Assembly (NCBI RefSeq): GCF_020171625.1
Contig: NZ_JAIUZY010000001.1
Span: 496,001 to 560,000 of the forward strand
Origin: Salipiger bermudensis
GTDB taxonomy: Bacteria > Pseudomonadota > Alphaproteobacteria > Rhodobacterales > Rhodobacteraceae
Direction of reading: 5' to 3'
DNA: 64,000 nucleotides
Position numbers and translations under genes: made by a program. The notes beneath the pieces were generated by a model. The model made no database searches and was not told the DNA's origin. It saw nothing but the letters and a program-made list of their open reading frames with translations. Below are positions 8,680 to 19,665 of this stretch, piece by piece. Positions within the stretch are counted from its first letter, which is position 1. Each line of letters opens with the position of its first letter.

Positions 8680-9087
8680 ATGTCGCGTCATGAAACCTTC
8701 GAACGGATCGAGCGCGTCGAGCGCTACGCCCGCCGCATGGACCGGGCCTTCCGCCTGCCGTTCACCAATATCCGGCTGGGCTGGGATTCGATCCTGGGCC
8801 TCGTGCCGGGCGTGGGCGACACCCTAGCCCTCGCCCCGGCGGTCTGGATCGTGAACGAGGCCCGCAACCTCGGGGCGCCGAAGTCCTTGATCGTGCAGAT
8901 GGCTTGGAATGTCGGCGTGGACTGGGCGATCGGTCTCCTGCCGCTGATCGGCGACATCATGGACATCGGCTACAAGGCCAACACGCGCAACGCGGCCCTG
9001 CTGCGCAAATGGGCCGAAGAGCGCTATCGCGACGCCGGAGAAGGTTCAGGCGCGGCGCCGGACTATCAAAGCGCAAAGTTCGCCTGA
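8680..9087 (+). CDS. DUF4112 family protein
   Basis: 135 residues. Family features are a basic N-terminal helix, RLGWDSILGLVPGVGDTLALAPA and a second hydrophobic segment with GLLPLIGDIMDIGYKANTRN, the paired G.IPG.GD / P.iGD motifs of DUF4112. Probably membrane-associated; function unknown. The start is ambiguous between GTG 8671, which overlaps the preceding stop in GTGA fashion, and ATG 8680. Very likely co-transcribed with the YqaE gene. Confidence 0.78.
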   Translation: MSRHETFERIERVERYARRMDRAFRLPFTNIRLGWDSILGLVPGVGDTLALAPAVWIVNEARNLGAPKSLIVQMAWNVGVDWAIGLLPLIGDIMDIGYKANTRNAALLRKWAEERYRDAGEGSGAAPDYQSAKFA

Positions 9088-9117
9088 TGTGTCTTGCGCG
9101 TCGGCGCGACCCACCAA

Positions 9118-9150
9118 ACGAAAACGGGCGTCCCGAGGGACGCCCGTTCT
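9118..9150 (-). terminator. Terminator between DUF4112 gene and ndk
   Basis: AACGGGCGTCCC / GGGACGCCCGTT stem; on the minus strand it is followed by TTTTCG, serving ndk, and may stop the convergent transcript as well. Confidence 0.75.
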
Positions 9151-9176
9151 GCAGTCTCAGGTCCAGAGCGGACGGC

Positions 9177-9599
9177 TTAGCCGACCAGCTCGATACCTGC
9201 GAAGAAATAGGCGATCTCTTCCGCCGCGGTCTCCGGAGCGTCGGAGCCATGCACGGAGTTCTCACCGACCGACTCGGCGAACTCCGCGCGGATGGTGCCT
9301 TCGGCGGCGTCGGCCGGGTTGGTCGCGCCCATCACTTCGCGGTTCTTGGCGATGGCGCCTTCCCCTTCCAGCACCTGAACGACGACCGGCTCGGACGCCA
9401 TGAACTCGCACAGTTCGTCGTAGAACGGGCGCTCGGCGTGCACCTTGTAGAACTCGCCGGCCTGCGCCTTGGTCATGTGGATGCGCTTCTGTGCGACGAT
9501 GCGGAGGCCCGCTTCCTCGAACTTGGCGTTGATCTTGCCGGTCAGGTTGCGGCGGGTGGCATCGGGCTTGATGATCGAAAAGGTCCGTTCGAGGGCCAT
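9177..9599 (-). CDS. ndk: Nucleoside-diphosphate kinase
   Basis: 140 residues, normal length. Transfers phosphate from ATP to NDPs through a phospho-His. Seen: [11 protein letters not shown] at the N-terminus, the FYKVH/FYDEL blocks, [19 protein letters not shown], and [21 protein letters not shown] with the active-site His in NSVHGSD. The ATG at 9599 has GGAGA five bases upstream; longer frames run into an intergenic repeat. Confidence 0.96.
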   Translation of the reverse strand: MALERTFSIIKPDATRRNLTGKINAKFEEAGLRIVAQKRIHMTKAQAGEFYKVHAERPFYDELCEFMASEPVVVQVLEGEGAIAKNREVMGATNPADAAEGTIRAEFAESVGENSVHGSDAPETAAEEIAYFFAGIELVG

Positions 9600-9736
9600 G
9601 TCTGTCTCCATTGAAAAGCCGGGCATCTCGCCCGGCCGGTATTTGCTGGTGTGGGCGTTACCATGCACGCGCCGCCTTGGAAAGACCCGAGCCGCCCCGC
9701 TTTGCGGCGGGTTTCGGCCAGCGAGGGGTCGGCCAC

Positions 9737-9776
9737 TCGCGCTCCCCGGGATATTTCCAGCCATGAGAAGATCATG
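9737..9776. repeat. Possible half-copy of the GTATTTTTGA-type intergenic repeat
   Basis: CTCCCCGGGATATTTCC followed by AGCCATGAGAAGA resembles one arm of the repeats at 11709 and 35926 (CGGCGGGAGTATTTTTGA, then AAGAGAAG). Located in the ndk–ABC-F divergent gap. Degenerate. Confidence 0.4.
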
Positions 9777-9816
9777 GGGGATTTCCGCGGCGCGGCAGCT
9801 CTGCTAGAGCGCCCCC

Positions 9817-11676
9817 ATGCTCAGGATCGATGACATTTCCTATTCCGTCGAGGGGCGGCCCCTGTTCGAGGGCGCCTCCGCGGTGATTCCCGCCGGCCAC
9901 AAGGTCGGCCTCGTTGGCCCCAACGGTGCCGGCAAGACAACGCTGTTCCGGCTGATCCGCGGCGAGCTCACGCTCGACGGCGGCGAGATCGGCATGCCCG
10001 AGCGCGCCCGCATCGGCGGGGTGGCGCAGGAGGCGCCGGCCTCGGACGTGTCGCTGATCGAGACGGTGCTGGCCGCCGACATCGAGCGCGCGGCGCTGAT
10101 GGCCGAGGCCGAGACCGCCACCGATGCGCACCGCATCGCCGAGGTGCAGACCCGGCTGGCCGATATCGACGCGTGGTCGGCAGAGGGCCGTGCGGCCTCG
10201 ATCCTCAAGGGTCTGGGCTTTGACGAGGCGGCGCAGCAGCGGCCCTGCTCGGACTTCTCCGGCGGCTGGCGGATGCGTGTGGCGCTGGCCGGCGTGCTGT
10301 TTGCCGAGCCCGACCTGCTGCTGCTCGACGAGCCTACGAACTATCTCGATCTCGAGGGCGCGCTGTGGCTCGAGAACTATCTGACGCGCTACCCGCACAC
10401 GGTGATCGTGATCTCGCACGACCGCGGGCTGCTGAACCGGGCGGTGGGTGCGATCCTGCATCTCGAGGACCGGAAGCTGACGCTGTACCAGGGCGGTTAC
10501 GACACCTTCGCGCGCACCCGGGCCGAGCGCCGCGCGGTGCAGGCGGCGGCGGCGAAGAAGCAGGAAGAGCGCAAGGCCCATCTGCAGAGCTTCGTCGACC
10601 GGTTCCGCGCCAAGGCTTCGAAGGCCAAGCAGGCGCAGGCACGTCTCAAGATGATCGCGCGGATGGACACCATCACCGCCCCCGAGGAAGCCGCCAAGCG
10701 GGTGTTCAGTTTCCCGCAGCCGGATCAGCTATCGCCGCCCATCGTGGCGCTCGAAGGCGGGGCCACGGGCTATGGCGAGCGGCAGGTGCTGTCGCGGCTG
10801 AACCTGCGCATCGATCAGGACGACCGCATCGCGCTGCTGGGCCGCAACGGCCAGGGCAAGTCGACGCTGTCGAAGCTCCTCGCGGACCGGCTGGTGCTGA
10901 TGGACGGCAAGATGGTCCGCAGCTCGAAGCTGCGCATCGGCTATTTCGCCCAACACCAGGTCGACGAGCTGCATCTCGACGAGACGCCGCTGCAACACCT
11001 TCAGCGCGAGCGCCCCGATGCCGCGCCCCCGAAGCTTCGCGCCCAGCTGGCGGGCTTCGGCCTGATGGCGGCGCAGGCGGAGACCGAGGTCGGCCGGCTC
11101 TCGGGCGGCCAGAAGGCCCGGCTCTCGCTGCTGCTCGCGACGCTCGACGCCCCGCATATGCTGATCCTCGACGAGCCGACCAACCACCTCGACATCGAGA
11201 GCCGCGAGGCGCTGGTCGAGGCGCTGACGGAATATTCCGGCGCGGTGATCCTCGTGAGCCACGACATGCACCTGCTGAGCCTCGTGGCCGACCGGCTGTG
11301 GCTGGTGAAGGACGGCACCGTCAAGCCCTACGAGGACGATCTCGACGCCTACCGGACGCTCCTGCTGACGCAGGACAAGCCGGCGAAATCCGACAAGGCG
11401 AAGCCCGCCGCGCCCAAGGCGCCGAAGCCCACGCGCGACGAGATCCTCGCGCTGCGTTCCGAGGTGCGCAAATGCGAGGCGCGGGTCGAGAAGATCGAGG
11501 ACATGCGCGAGAAGCTCGCGAAGAAGCTCGCCGATCCGGCGCTCTACGAGGCCGCTCGTGCCGGAGAGCTCGACACCTGGAACAAGAAATACGCCGAGGT
11601 GATGGACGGGCTGCATCGCGCCGAGGCGCTCTGGGAAGCGGCGCTGCAGAAGCTCGAGACCGCCCAAAGCGCCTGA
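9817..11676 (+). CDS. ABC-F family ATP-binding protein
   Basis: 619 residues with two ABC ATPase domains and no membrane segments. The first has Walker A GPNGAGKT at 34–41, FSGGWRMR and LLLLDEPTNYLD. The second has GRNGQGKST, LSGGQKARLSL and LILDEPTNHLD. An Arg/Lys-rich linker separates them, and a charged coiled-coil-like tail follows an Ala/Pro/Lys-rich segment (about 520–610). ABC-F proteins act on ribosomes as translation factors; the layout is closest to E. coli YheS. It is followed by a repeat/terminator region and is probably monocistronic. Confidence 0.9.
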   Translation: MLRIDDISYSVEGRPLFEGASAVIPAGHKVGLVGPNGAGKTTLFRLIRGELTLDGGEIGMPERARIGGVAQEAPASDVSLIETVLAADIERAALMAEAETATDAHRIAEVQTRLADIDAWSAEGRAASILKGLGFDEAAQQRPCSDFSGGWRMRVALAGVLFAEPDLLLLDEPTNYLDLEGALWLENYLTRYPHTVIVISHDRGLLNRAVGAILHLEDRKLTLYQGGYDTFARTRAERRAVQAAAAKKQEERKAHLQSFVDRFRAKASKAKQAQARLKMIARMDTITAPEEAAKRVFSFPQPDQLSPPIVALEGGATGYGERQVLSRLNLRIDQDDRIALLGRNGQGKSTLSKLLADRLVLMDGKMVRSSKLRIGYFAQHQVDELHLDETPLQHLQRERPDAAPPKLRAQLAGFGLMAAQAETEVGRLSGGQKARLSLLLATLDAPHMLILDEPTNHLDIESREALVEALTEYSGAVILVSHDMHLLSLVADRLWLVKDGTVKPYEDDLDAYRTLLLTQDKPAKSDKAKPAAPKAPKPTRDEILALRSEVRKCEARVEKIEDMREKLAKKLADPALYEAARAGELDTWNKKYAEVMDGLHRAEALWEAALQKLETAQSA

Positions 11677-11708
11677 GCCCGCCCCCGCGCCCGGTGGTCC
11701 GCTCGGGA

Positions 11709-11840
11709 CGCCTCCGGCGGGAGTATTTTTGACGAAGAGAAGCCAGGGTCACAGCGCTCCTTGCTTCTTTGGTTCAAAAATACCTCGGGGGTGAATTGGC
11801 GCAAAGCGCCAAGAGGGGGCAGAGCCCCCTTCCTCTTTTC
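11709..11840. repeat. REP-like palindromic intergenic element, copy 1, with terminator module
   Basis: Begins CCTCCGGCGGGAGTATTTTTG and continues ACGAAGAGAAGCC. The far arm, read in reverse complement, is CCCGAGGTATTTTTGAACC, so the element is an imperfect ~85-base palindrome. It is followed by GGGGGC-AGA-GCCCCC and a T-rich run (11814–11840) that can terminate the ABC-F transcript. The same two-part arrangement recurs at 35926–36048. A second hairpin (CGGGCGGG..CCCGCCCG) lies just before the aglK stop. Confidence 0.7.
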
Positions 11841-11904
11841 TTAAAGGCGCACCGGGCGGGCGATCCTAAACCCGCCCGACGCTGGCCCGAGGACCGAAGC
11901 CGGG

Positions 11905-12996
<1,092 letters not shown>

Positions 12997-13015
12997 TTGC
13001 GTCCCCCCTCCGAGA

Positions 13016-14671
<1,656 letters not shown>

Positions 14672-14686
14672 GTGATGTGTTCGTCC

Positions 14687-15943
14687 TTATTTCACCGAGC
14701 CGGCCAGCAGGCCGCGCACGAGGTATTTCTGCATTGCGAAGAAGACCACCAGCGGCACCGCGATCGACACGAAGGCGGCGGCGGCGAGGATGCCCCAATC
14801 GCCCCCGCGCGAGCCCAGCAGGTCGTCGGCGATCTTGACGGTCATCACCCAGCTTTCGCTGTTGGAAGGAAGGAAAACCTTGGCCACGAGCAGATCGTTC
14901 CATGTCCAGAGGAACTGGAAGATGGCGAAGGAGGCAAGTGCGGGGAAGCTCAGCGGCAGCACGATCTTGGTGAAGACCTGAAAATCGGTGGCGCCGTCCA
15001 CCTTGGCGCTCTCGATGATGTCGCGCGGCAGGCCGATCATGTAGTTGCGCAGAAGGTAGACCGCGAGTGGCAGGCCAAAGCCGGTATGCGCGAGCCAGAT
15101 GCCGAGGAAGCTCTGCCCGATGCCGATCTGGTTGTGCAGCGTCAGCATCGGCACCAGCGCCAGCTGCAGCGGCACCACCAGAAGACCCACCACCGCCGCG
15201 ACCAGCCAACCGCGCCCCGGGAAATCCATCCACGCCAGCGCATAGGCCGCGAAGGCCGCGATCAGGATCGGGATGACGGTCGCGGGTACTGTCACCGTCA
15301 GCGTGTTGATGAAGGCGCGGTCCATGCCGTCGGAGGTCAGGATCTGGCGATAGTTCTGCCAGCCGAAATCGGGCGGTTGCTTGGTGACGACGTAAAGCGA
15401 GGGCGCGCGGCTGATCTCGCCGTCATTGACGTAGGTAAAATCGCCGTTCTTGGCCACGGTCAGCGAGCGTTGCAGCACCGCACTGCCCGGCATGATCGGC
15501 AGGCCGTCCTCGGTGGCCTCGGGGAATTCGGGCTCCCCGTCGGCGGGATAGGCGATCTCGATGCGCTCGTCGTCGATCTCGCCGTCCTCCTCGGTCACCT
15601 CGACCTCGAACCATGCGAAGGTCTGGCCCACTTCGGCGGCGCCGGGGTCCCGCCCGGTCAGCCCGAAATCAGATACGCTGCCCGAGCCGCCCTCGAAGAC
15701 GTTGCCCTCGAGCACGTAATAGTCCCCGTCCTGCCGCACGCTCTCGGGCTCGGGGCGCATCCGCTCGGCACTCTCGACCGGGAACATCGCCGCCCACCAG
15801 CCGGTCTCGGAGATCTGTTCGCGGTCGCGGAAGGAGGACACCAGAAGCCCCACGGTCGGGATCAGCCAGATCACCACGAGAAGCAGCACGGCGATGTTGG
15901 TAACAAGGCTGAGCGAGGATTTGTGGCCTGCAATATTGTCCAT
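14687..15943 (-). CDS. aglG: Alpha-glucoside ABC transporter permease with large periplasmic loop
   Basis: 418 residues, a MalG-type CUT1 permease. TM1 is about 12–35. The remaining helices start near residue 208 and include the EAA loop (LPRDIIESAKVDGATDFQVF) that contacts AglK. Between them is a loop of ~165 residues, strongly acidic at 65–150; typical MalG-type permeases are about 280–300 residues, though AglG homologues are already longer. The loop is predicted periplasmic and could contact the binding protein (inference). Separated from aglF by two bases. Confidence 0.9.
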   Translation of the reverse strand: MDNIAGHKSSLSLVTNIAVLLLVVIWLIPTVGLLVSSFRDREQISETGWWAAMFPVESAERMRPEPESVRQDGDYYVLEGNVFEGGSGSVSDFGLTGRDPGAAEVGQTFAWFEVEVTEEDGEIDDERIEIAYPADGEPEFPEATEDGLPIMPGSAVLQRSLTVAKNGDFTYVNDGEISRAPSLYVVTKQPPDFGWQNYRQILTSDGMDRAFINTLTVTVPATVIPILIAAFAAYALAWMDFPGRGWLVAAVVGLLVVPLQLALVPMLTLHNQIGIGQSFLGIWLAHTGFGLPLAVYLLRNYMIGLPRDIIESAKVDGATDFQVFTKIVLPLSFPALASFAIFQFLWTWNDLLVAKVFLPSNSESWVMTVKIADDLLGSRGGDWGILAAAAFVSIAVPLVVFFAMQKYLVRGLLAGSVK

Positions 15944-15945
15944 GA

Positions 15946-16920
15946 TTACAGCTCCTTGCGCGCCTGACGAATGTTGTAGATCATCACCGGCGTGACGATC
16001 AGCATGATCACGAAGGCCACCGCGGTGGCGCGTCCGTCATCGCGGAACATGTAGTTCATCATGTAGCTCGGCAGGATCTCGGTGTCGAAATTGCCCCCGG
16101 TCATCGTGTAGACGATGTCGAAAACCTTGAGCGTCAGGAAGGTAATGGTGGTCCAGACCACGGCGATGGTGCCGGCGATCTGCGGGATCTTGATGCGGAA
16201 AAAGATCTGGAACGGGTTGGCGCCGTCGAGGATGGCGGCCTCGATGGTCTCTTCCGGGATGCCGCGCAGCGCGGCCGAGAGGATCACCATGGCAAAGCCG
16301 GTCTGCATCCAGACCATGATGATCATGACGAAGAAGTTGTTCCAGAACGGGATCTGCAGCGGATCGACGGCGGCCAAGCCGAAGAAATCGCGCACCGCGT
16401 TGATGATGCCGATATCGGGATCGACCGCGTAGACGAATTTCCAGATCAGCGAGGCGCCCACGAAGCTGATCGCCATCGGCATGAAGATCAGCGACTTGGC
16501 GATGCTGCCCCATCTCAGCCGGTCGGTGAGCTGCGCCACCAGGAGGCCGAAGAAGGTCGCCGCGGCGGGCACGAAGAGCACCCAGAGGAAATTGTTGAAA
16601 AGCGCCACGCGGAAGCCGTGTTCGGAGAACATCTGGATGTAGTTGCCGAGGCCGACGAACTCGTTGCCCGAGCGGTTGTAGAGCGAGCGCAGGAAGCTGC
16701 CGAGCACCGGGTAGACGAGGTAGAGTCCCAGCGCGAGGATCGCCGGCATCAGGAACAGCCAAGGCCGCACCGCCGTGGCGCGGGCGATGTTTCGGCCCTG
16801 ATCGTCATCGCGCGGCGGAAAGACGAACCGGTCGAGAATGATGTTGGAGAGGTAGAAGTACCCCACGCATCCGCCGACCCCGATGATGATGGTCAAAATG
16901 CCCTGAAGGATCGGTGACAT
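15946..16920 (-). CDS. aglF: Alpha-glucoside ABC transporter permease
   Basis: 324 residues, a MalF/UgpA-type CUT1 permease with six to seven hydrophobic helices. The EAA loop reads IPEETIEAAILDGANPFQIFFRIKIPQIAGTI in its usual place before the last helices. A short N-terminal helix and an Arg-rich cytoplasmic stretch precede the core. Follows aglE after 86 bases containing a strong stem-loop, and is almost fused to aglG. Pairs with AglG as the membrane channel. Confidence 0.92.
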   Translation of the reverse strand: MSPILQGILTIIIGVGGCVGYFYLSNIILDRFVFPPRDDDQGRNIARATAVRPWLFLMPAILALGLYLVYPVLGSFLRSLYNRSGNEFVGLGNYIQMFSEHGFRVALFNNFLWVLFVPAAATFFGLLVAQLTDRLRWGSIAKSLIFMPMAISFVGASLIWKFVYAVDPDIGIINAVRDFFGLAAVDPLQIPFWNNFFVMIIMVWMQTGFAMVILSAALRGIPEETIEAAILDGANPFQIFFRIKIPQIAGTIAVVWTTITFLTLKVFDIVYTMTGGNFDTEILPSYMMNYMFRDDGRATAVAFVIMLIVTPVMIYNIRQARKEL

Positions 16921-16957
16921 GGCGTGTGTGCTCCCTCGCGTCTGCCCTGTGCGCGTT

Positions 16958-16984
16958 CCCCCGTGCCGACACGGGCACGGGGGA
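16958..16984 (-). other. Stem-loop between aglE and aglF
   Basis: CCCCCGTGCC / GGCACGGGGG with a short loop and no T run. Its place between the binding-protein and permease genes suggests an mRNA-stabilising or partial-termination hairpin favouring aglE expression. Confidence 0.6.
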
Positions 16985-17006
16985 GGATCGTTGCGGCCTC
17001 AGCCGG

Positions 17007-18371
17007 TCAGCGGATCGAGTCCCAGCGGCTCTGGATGGTCGCGGCCACGCTTTCGGCATCCTCGCCGCCGACGTAGTCGATCATGCCGCTCCAGAAGGCG
17101 CCGGCGCCGATCTCGGCGGGCATCAGGTCGGAGGCGTCGAAGCGGAAGGTCGTTGCGTCGGCAAGGATCTCGCCCATCGCGCGCTGCGCGTCGGTGGCGT
17201 AGACCTCCGGGTTGACCCCGGCATGGGCGGTAAGAAAGCCGTCCTGCGCCATCCACAGCTCATGCGCGATCGGCAGCTTGAGATACTCGAGCATCGCGTC
17301 CGTCGCCTCGGACGGGTTGGTGATCGAGAACAGCGTGCCGGCGCCCAGCACCGGGTTGCCGAGATCCTTCTCTTCGTAGGACGGCATGTAGAAGAAGTCG
17401 ACGTTGTCGCCAAGCTCGGCGCTTTCGGGGAAGAAGGCCGGGATGAAGCTCGCCTGACGGTGCAGGTAGCAGGTCGGCGGCACCGCGAAGAGGCCCGAGG
17501 GGCTGTCGCGGAAATCGGTGGTGGCCGCGGCCTGCGCCCCGCCGCGCACGAAATCGTCGTTGCGCACGAACCAGCCGAATTCCTCGATGCTCTCGACCAC
17601 CTGCGGATCGTCGAACGGGATCTCGTTGGTGACCCACTGGTCGTAGACCTCGGGCGTGTGCATCCGCAGCATCAGATCCTCGACCCAGTCGGTCGCGGGC
17701 CAGCCGGTGGCCGCGCCGGAGCCGAGGCCGATGCACCAGGGTGTGCCGCCATCATCGACGATCTGCTCGGTCAGCTCCTTGAGCTCTTCCATGCTCTCGG
17801 GGATCTCGTAGCCCATCTCGTCGAAGGCGATGGGCGAGTACCACACGAGGCTCTTGAGATCGACGCGGTAAAACAGGCCGTAGACATGCTCCTCCCCGTC
17901 CTCGCCCTCGTAGGTCGACAGGTCGACCCAGCTGTCACCGGCGGAGAAGTTCTCGGCCACCCAGTCGGCGGTGTCGTCGGGCAGCGGCGTCAGCAGGCCC
18001 TGGCTCGCCATGTCGGCGGCAAGGCCCGGCTGCGGGAACACCGCAAGGTTGGGCGCGGTGCCGGCGCGGGCGGAGATCACGATGTCCTGCTCGAAGCTGT
18101 CGGAGCCCGAGTAGTTGACCTCGGCGCCGGTGGCATCTTCGAAGAAGCGGAAGACGACGTCCACCTTGGCCTTCTCGTTTCCCGTCCAAGGGCCGGTGAT
18201 CTCGACGGTCTGGCCGCTGAGGTCGTACTGCTCGGCAAAGGCATCGTAGGCGTCCCACTGGAAATCGCCCTCGCCCACCTCGAAGGGCATGTCCTGGGCA
18301 AGAGCGGCACCGGCGGACAGCGCAAGAATTGCCGCACTGCCTAGAAACGAGGGTTTCGAGAGATACTTCAT
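17007..18371 (-). CDS. aglE: Alpha-glucoside-binding periplasmic protein
   Basis: 454 residues. Sec signal peptide with predicted cleavage after Ala25 (AGAALA|QD). The mature part is a cluster-D type extracellular solute-binding protein: a Trp/Tyr-rich ligand cleft, YGLFYRVDLKSLVWYSP in the hinge region, and GLGSGAATGWPATDW. It delivers alpha-glucosides to AglFG. First gene of the agl operon, divergent from aglR; a 12-base LacI-type operator lies about 68 bases upstream of its start. Confidence 0.92.
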   Translation of the reverse strand: MKYLSKPSFLGSAAILALSAGAALAQDMPFEVGEGDFQWDAYDAFAEQYDLSGQTVEITGPWTGNEKAKVDVVFRFFEDATGAEVNYSGSDSFEQDIVISARAGTAPNLAVFPQPGLAADMASQGLLTPLPDDTADWVAENFSAGDSWVDLSTYEGEDGEEHVYGLFYRVDLKSLVWYSPIAFDEMGYEIPESMEELKELTEQIVDDGGTPWCIGLGSGAATGWPATDWVEDLMLRMHTPEVYDQWVTNEIPFDDPQVVESIEEFGWFVRNDDFVRGGAQAAATTDFRDSPSGLFAVPPTCYLHRQASFIPAFFPESAELGDNVDFFYMPSYEEKDLGNPVLGAGTLFSITNPSEATDAMLEYLKLPIAHELWMAQDGFLTAHAGVNPEVYATDAQRAMGEILADATTFRFDASDLMPAEIGAGAFWSGMIDYVGGEDAESVAATIQSRWDSIR

Positions 18372-18438
18372 AGGTGATCGTCCTCCACGATTTCGCGAGA
18401 CCTAGCTCGCGCGTTCACAGTTTTGGGGCGAGTCACCC

Positions 18439-18450
18439 CAAAGCGCTTTG
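18439..18450. promoter_or_regulatory. LacI-family operator, aglE side
   Basis: CAAAGCGCTTTG is a perfect 12-base palindrome with the central CG typical of LacI/GalR operators, in the aglE–aglR divergent gap. The likely ligand is AglR. Confidence 0.7.
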
Positions 18451-18598
18451 AAGTTGGCCGAGGGTTGCGTGTTTCCTGCGGCAAGTCAATTGCCATATGA
18501 GCTATTTTCTAAGGCTTCCACGCTGCGGCGCGGTTTATCCGCGGCCGGAACAAAACCCTTTTCGTCCTCTCGAAATTGCGGCTATGGTGGCTGCGATC

Positions 18599-18611
18599 CG
18601 AAGCGCTTTGG
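18599..18611. promoter_or_regulatory. LacI-family operator adjoining aglR ribosome site
   Basis: GAAGCGCTTTGG shares the AAGCGCTTTG core with the site at 18439 and runs directly into GGAGG (18610–18614), the aglR Shine-Dalgarno, implying autorepression or roadblock control. Confidence 0.65.
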
Positions 18612-18622
18612 AGGCCTAAGCC

Positions 18623-19654
18623 ATGAATCTGAAGCAACTCGCCGCCCATCTCGGACTGTCACAGACGACCGTGAGTCGTGCCCTCAACGGGTATCCGGAG
18701 GTCAGCGAGCAGACCCGCATCCGCGTGGCCGAGGCTGCGCGGGCGCTGAACTACTCCCCCAACGCCCGCGCCAAGGGTCTGGCGACGGGGCGCGCCATGG
18801 CGATCGGCCACGTGATCCCGATCTCGACGCAGCACGAGATGGTCAATCCGGTCTTCGGAGACTTCATCGCCGGCGCGTCCGAGGCCTATCTCAAGGCGGG
18901 CTACGACATGACGCTGTCGATCTCCGGCGACGAGGACGAGGCCGACAATTACCGCCGCCTCAAAGCCAAGGGCCATGTCGACGGCATCATCGTGCACGGC
19001 CCCAAGATGGCCGACGGGCGCATCCCGTTCCTGCGCGGGCTCGACCTTCCCTTCGTGGTGCATGGCCGCGCCTCCGATCTCGACGTGCCCTATAGCTGGA
19101 TCGATATGAACAACGCCCGCGCCTTCAAGCGCGCGACCTCGTTCCTGCTCGATCTCGGCCACACGCGGATCGCGCTTCTGAACGGGCTCGAGTTCATGGA
19201 TTTCGCCTATCGTCGCCGCATCGGCTATGAAGAGGCGCTGGGCGAACGTGGCCTCGCCCCAGACCCGGCGCTGATCCGCGGCGAGGAGATGACCGAGCCC
19301 TTCGGCTACCGCGCCGCCGCCGAGCTGCTTGCCACTGACGAACCACCCACCGCCTTCCTGAGCTCGTCGCTGATCACCGCCATTGGCATCCGCCGGGCGA
19401 TCCACGAGGCCGGGCTCGAGATGGGCCGCGACGTGTCGGTGCTCACCCATGACGACGATCTGAGCTACCTCGCCAATGGCCGCGACATGCCGATCTTCAC
19501 CGCAACGCGCTCCTCGGTGCGCGAGGCCGGGCGCATCGCCGCCGAGATGCTGCTGCGCCACATCGCGGAGCCGGGGCGCGACCCCGAAACCCATCTGCTC
19601 GAAGCACAACTGATCATCGGCGGGTCCACCGGCCCTGCCCCGAAACAGACTTAG
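18623..19654 (+). CDS. aglR: LacI-family transcriptional regulator of the agl cluster
   Basis: 343 residues. The N-terminal helix-turn-helix is LKQLAAHLGLSQTTVSRALNG (residues 3–23), with hinge sequence ARALNYSPNARAKGLATGR, then a periplasmic-binding-protein-like effector domain (two alpha/beta lobes, DDDLSYLANG near the end). GGAGG is eight bases before the ATG. It diverges from aglE, and two palindromic AAGCGCTT operators lie between them, so it most likely represses both directions until an alpha-glucoside or derivative binds. Downstream GH1 and glk genes follow closely and may be co-transcribed. Confidence 0.92.
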   Translation: MNLKQLAAHLGLSQTTVSRALNGYPEVSEQTRIRVAEAARALNYSPNARAKGLATGRAMAIGHVIPISTQHEMVNPVFGDFIAGASEAYLKAGYDMTLSISGDEDEADNYRRLKAKGHVDGIIVHGPKMADGRIPFLRGLDLPFVVHGRASDLDVPYSWIDMNNARAFKRATSFLLDLGHTRIALLNGLEFMDFAYRRRIGYEEALGERGLAPDPALIRGEEMTEPFGYRAAAELLATDEPPTAFLSSSLITAIGIRRAIHEAGLEMGRDVSVLTHDDDLSYLANGRDMPIFTATRSSVREAGRIAAEMLLRHIAEPGRDPETHLLEAQLIIGGSTGPAPKQT

Positions 19655-19665
19655 GATTCACACCC

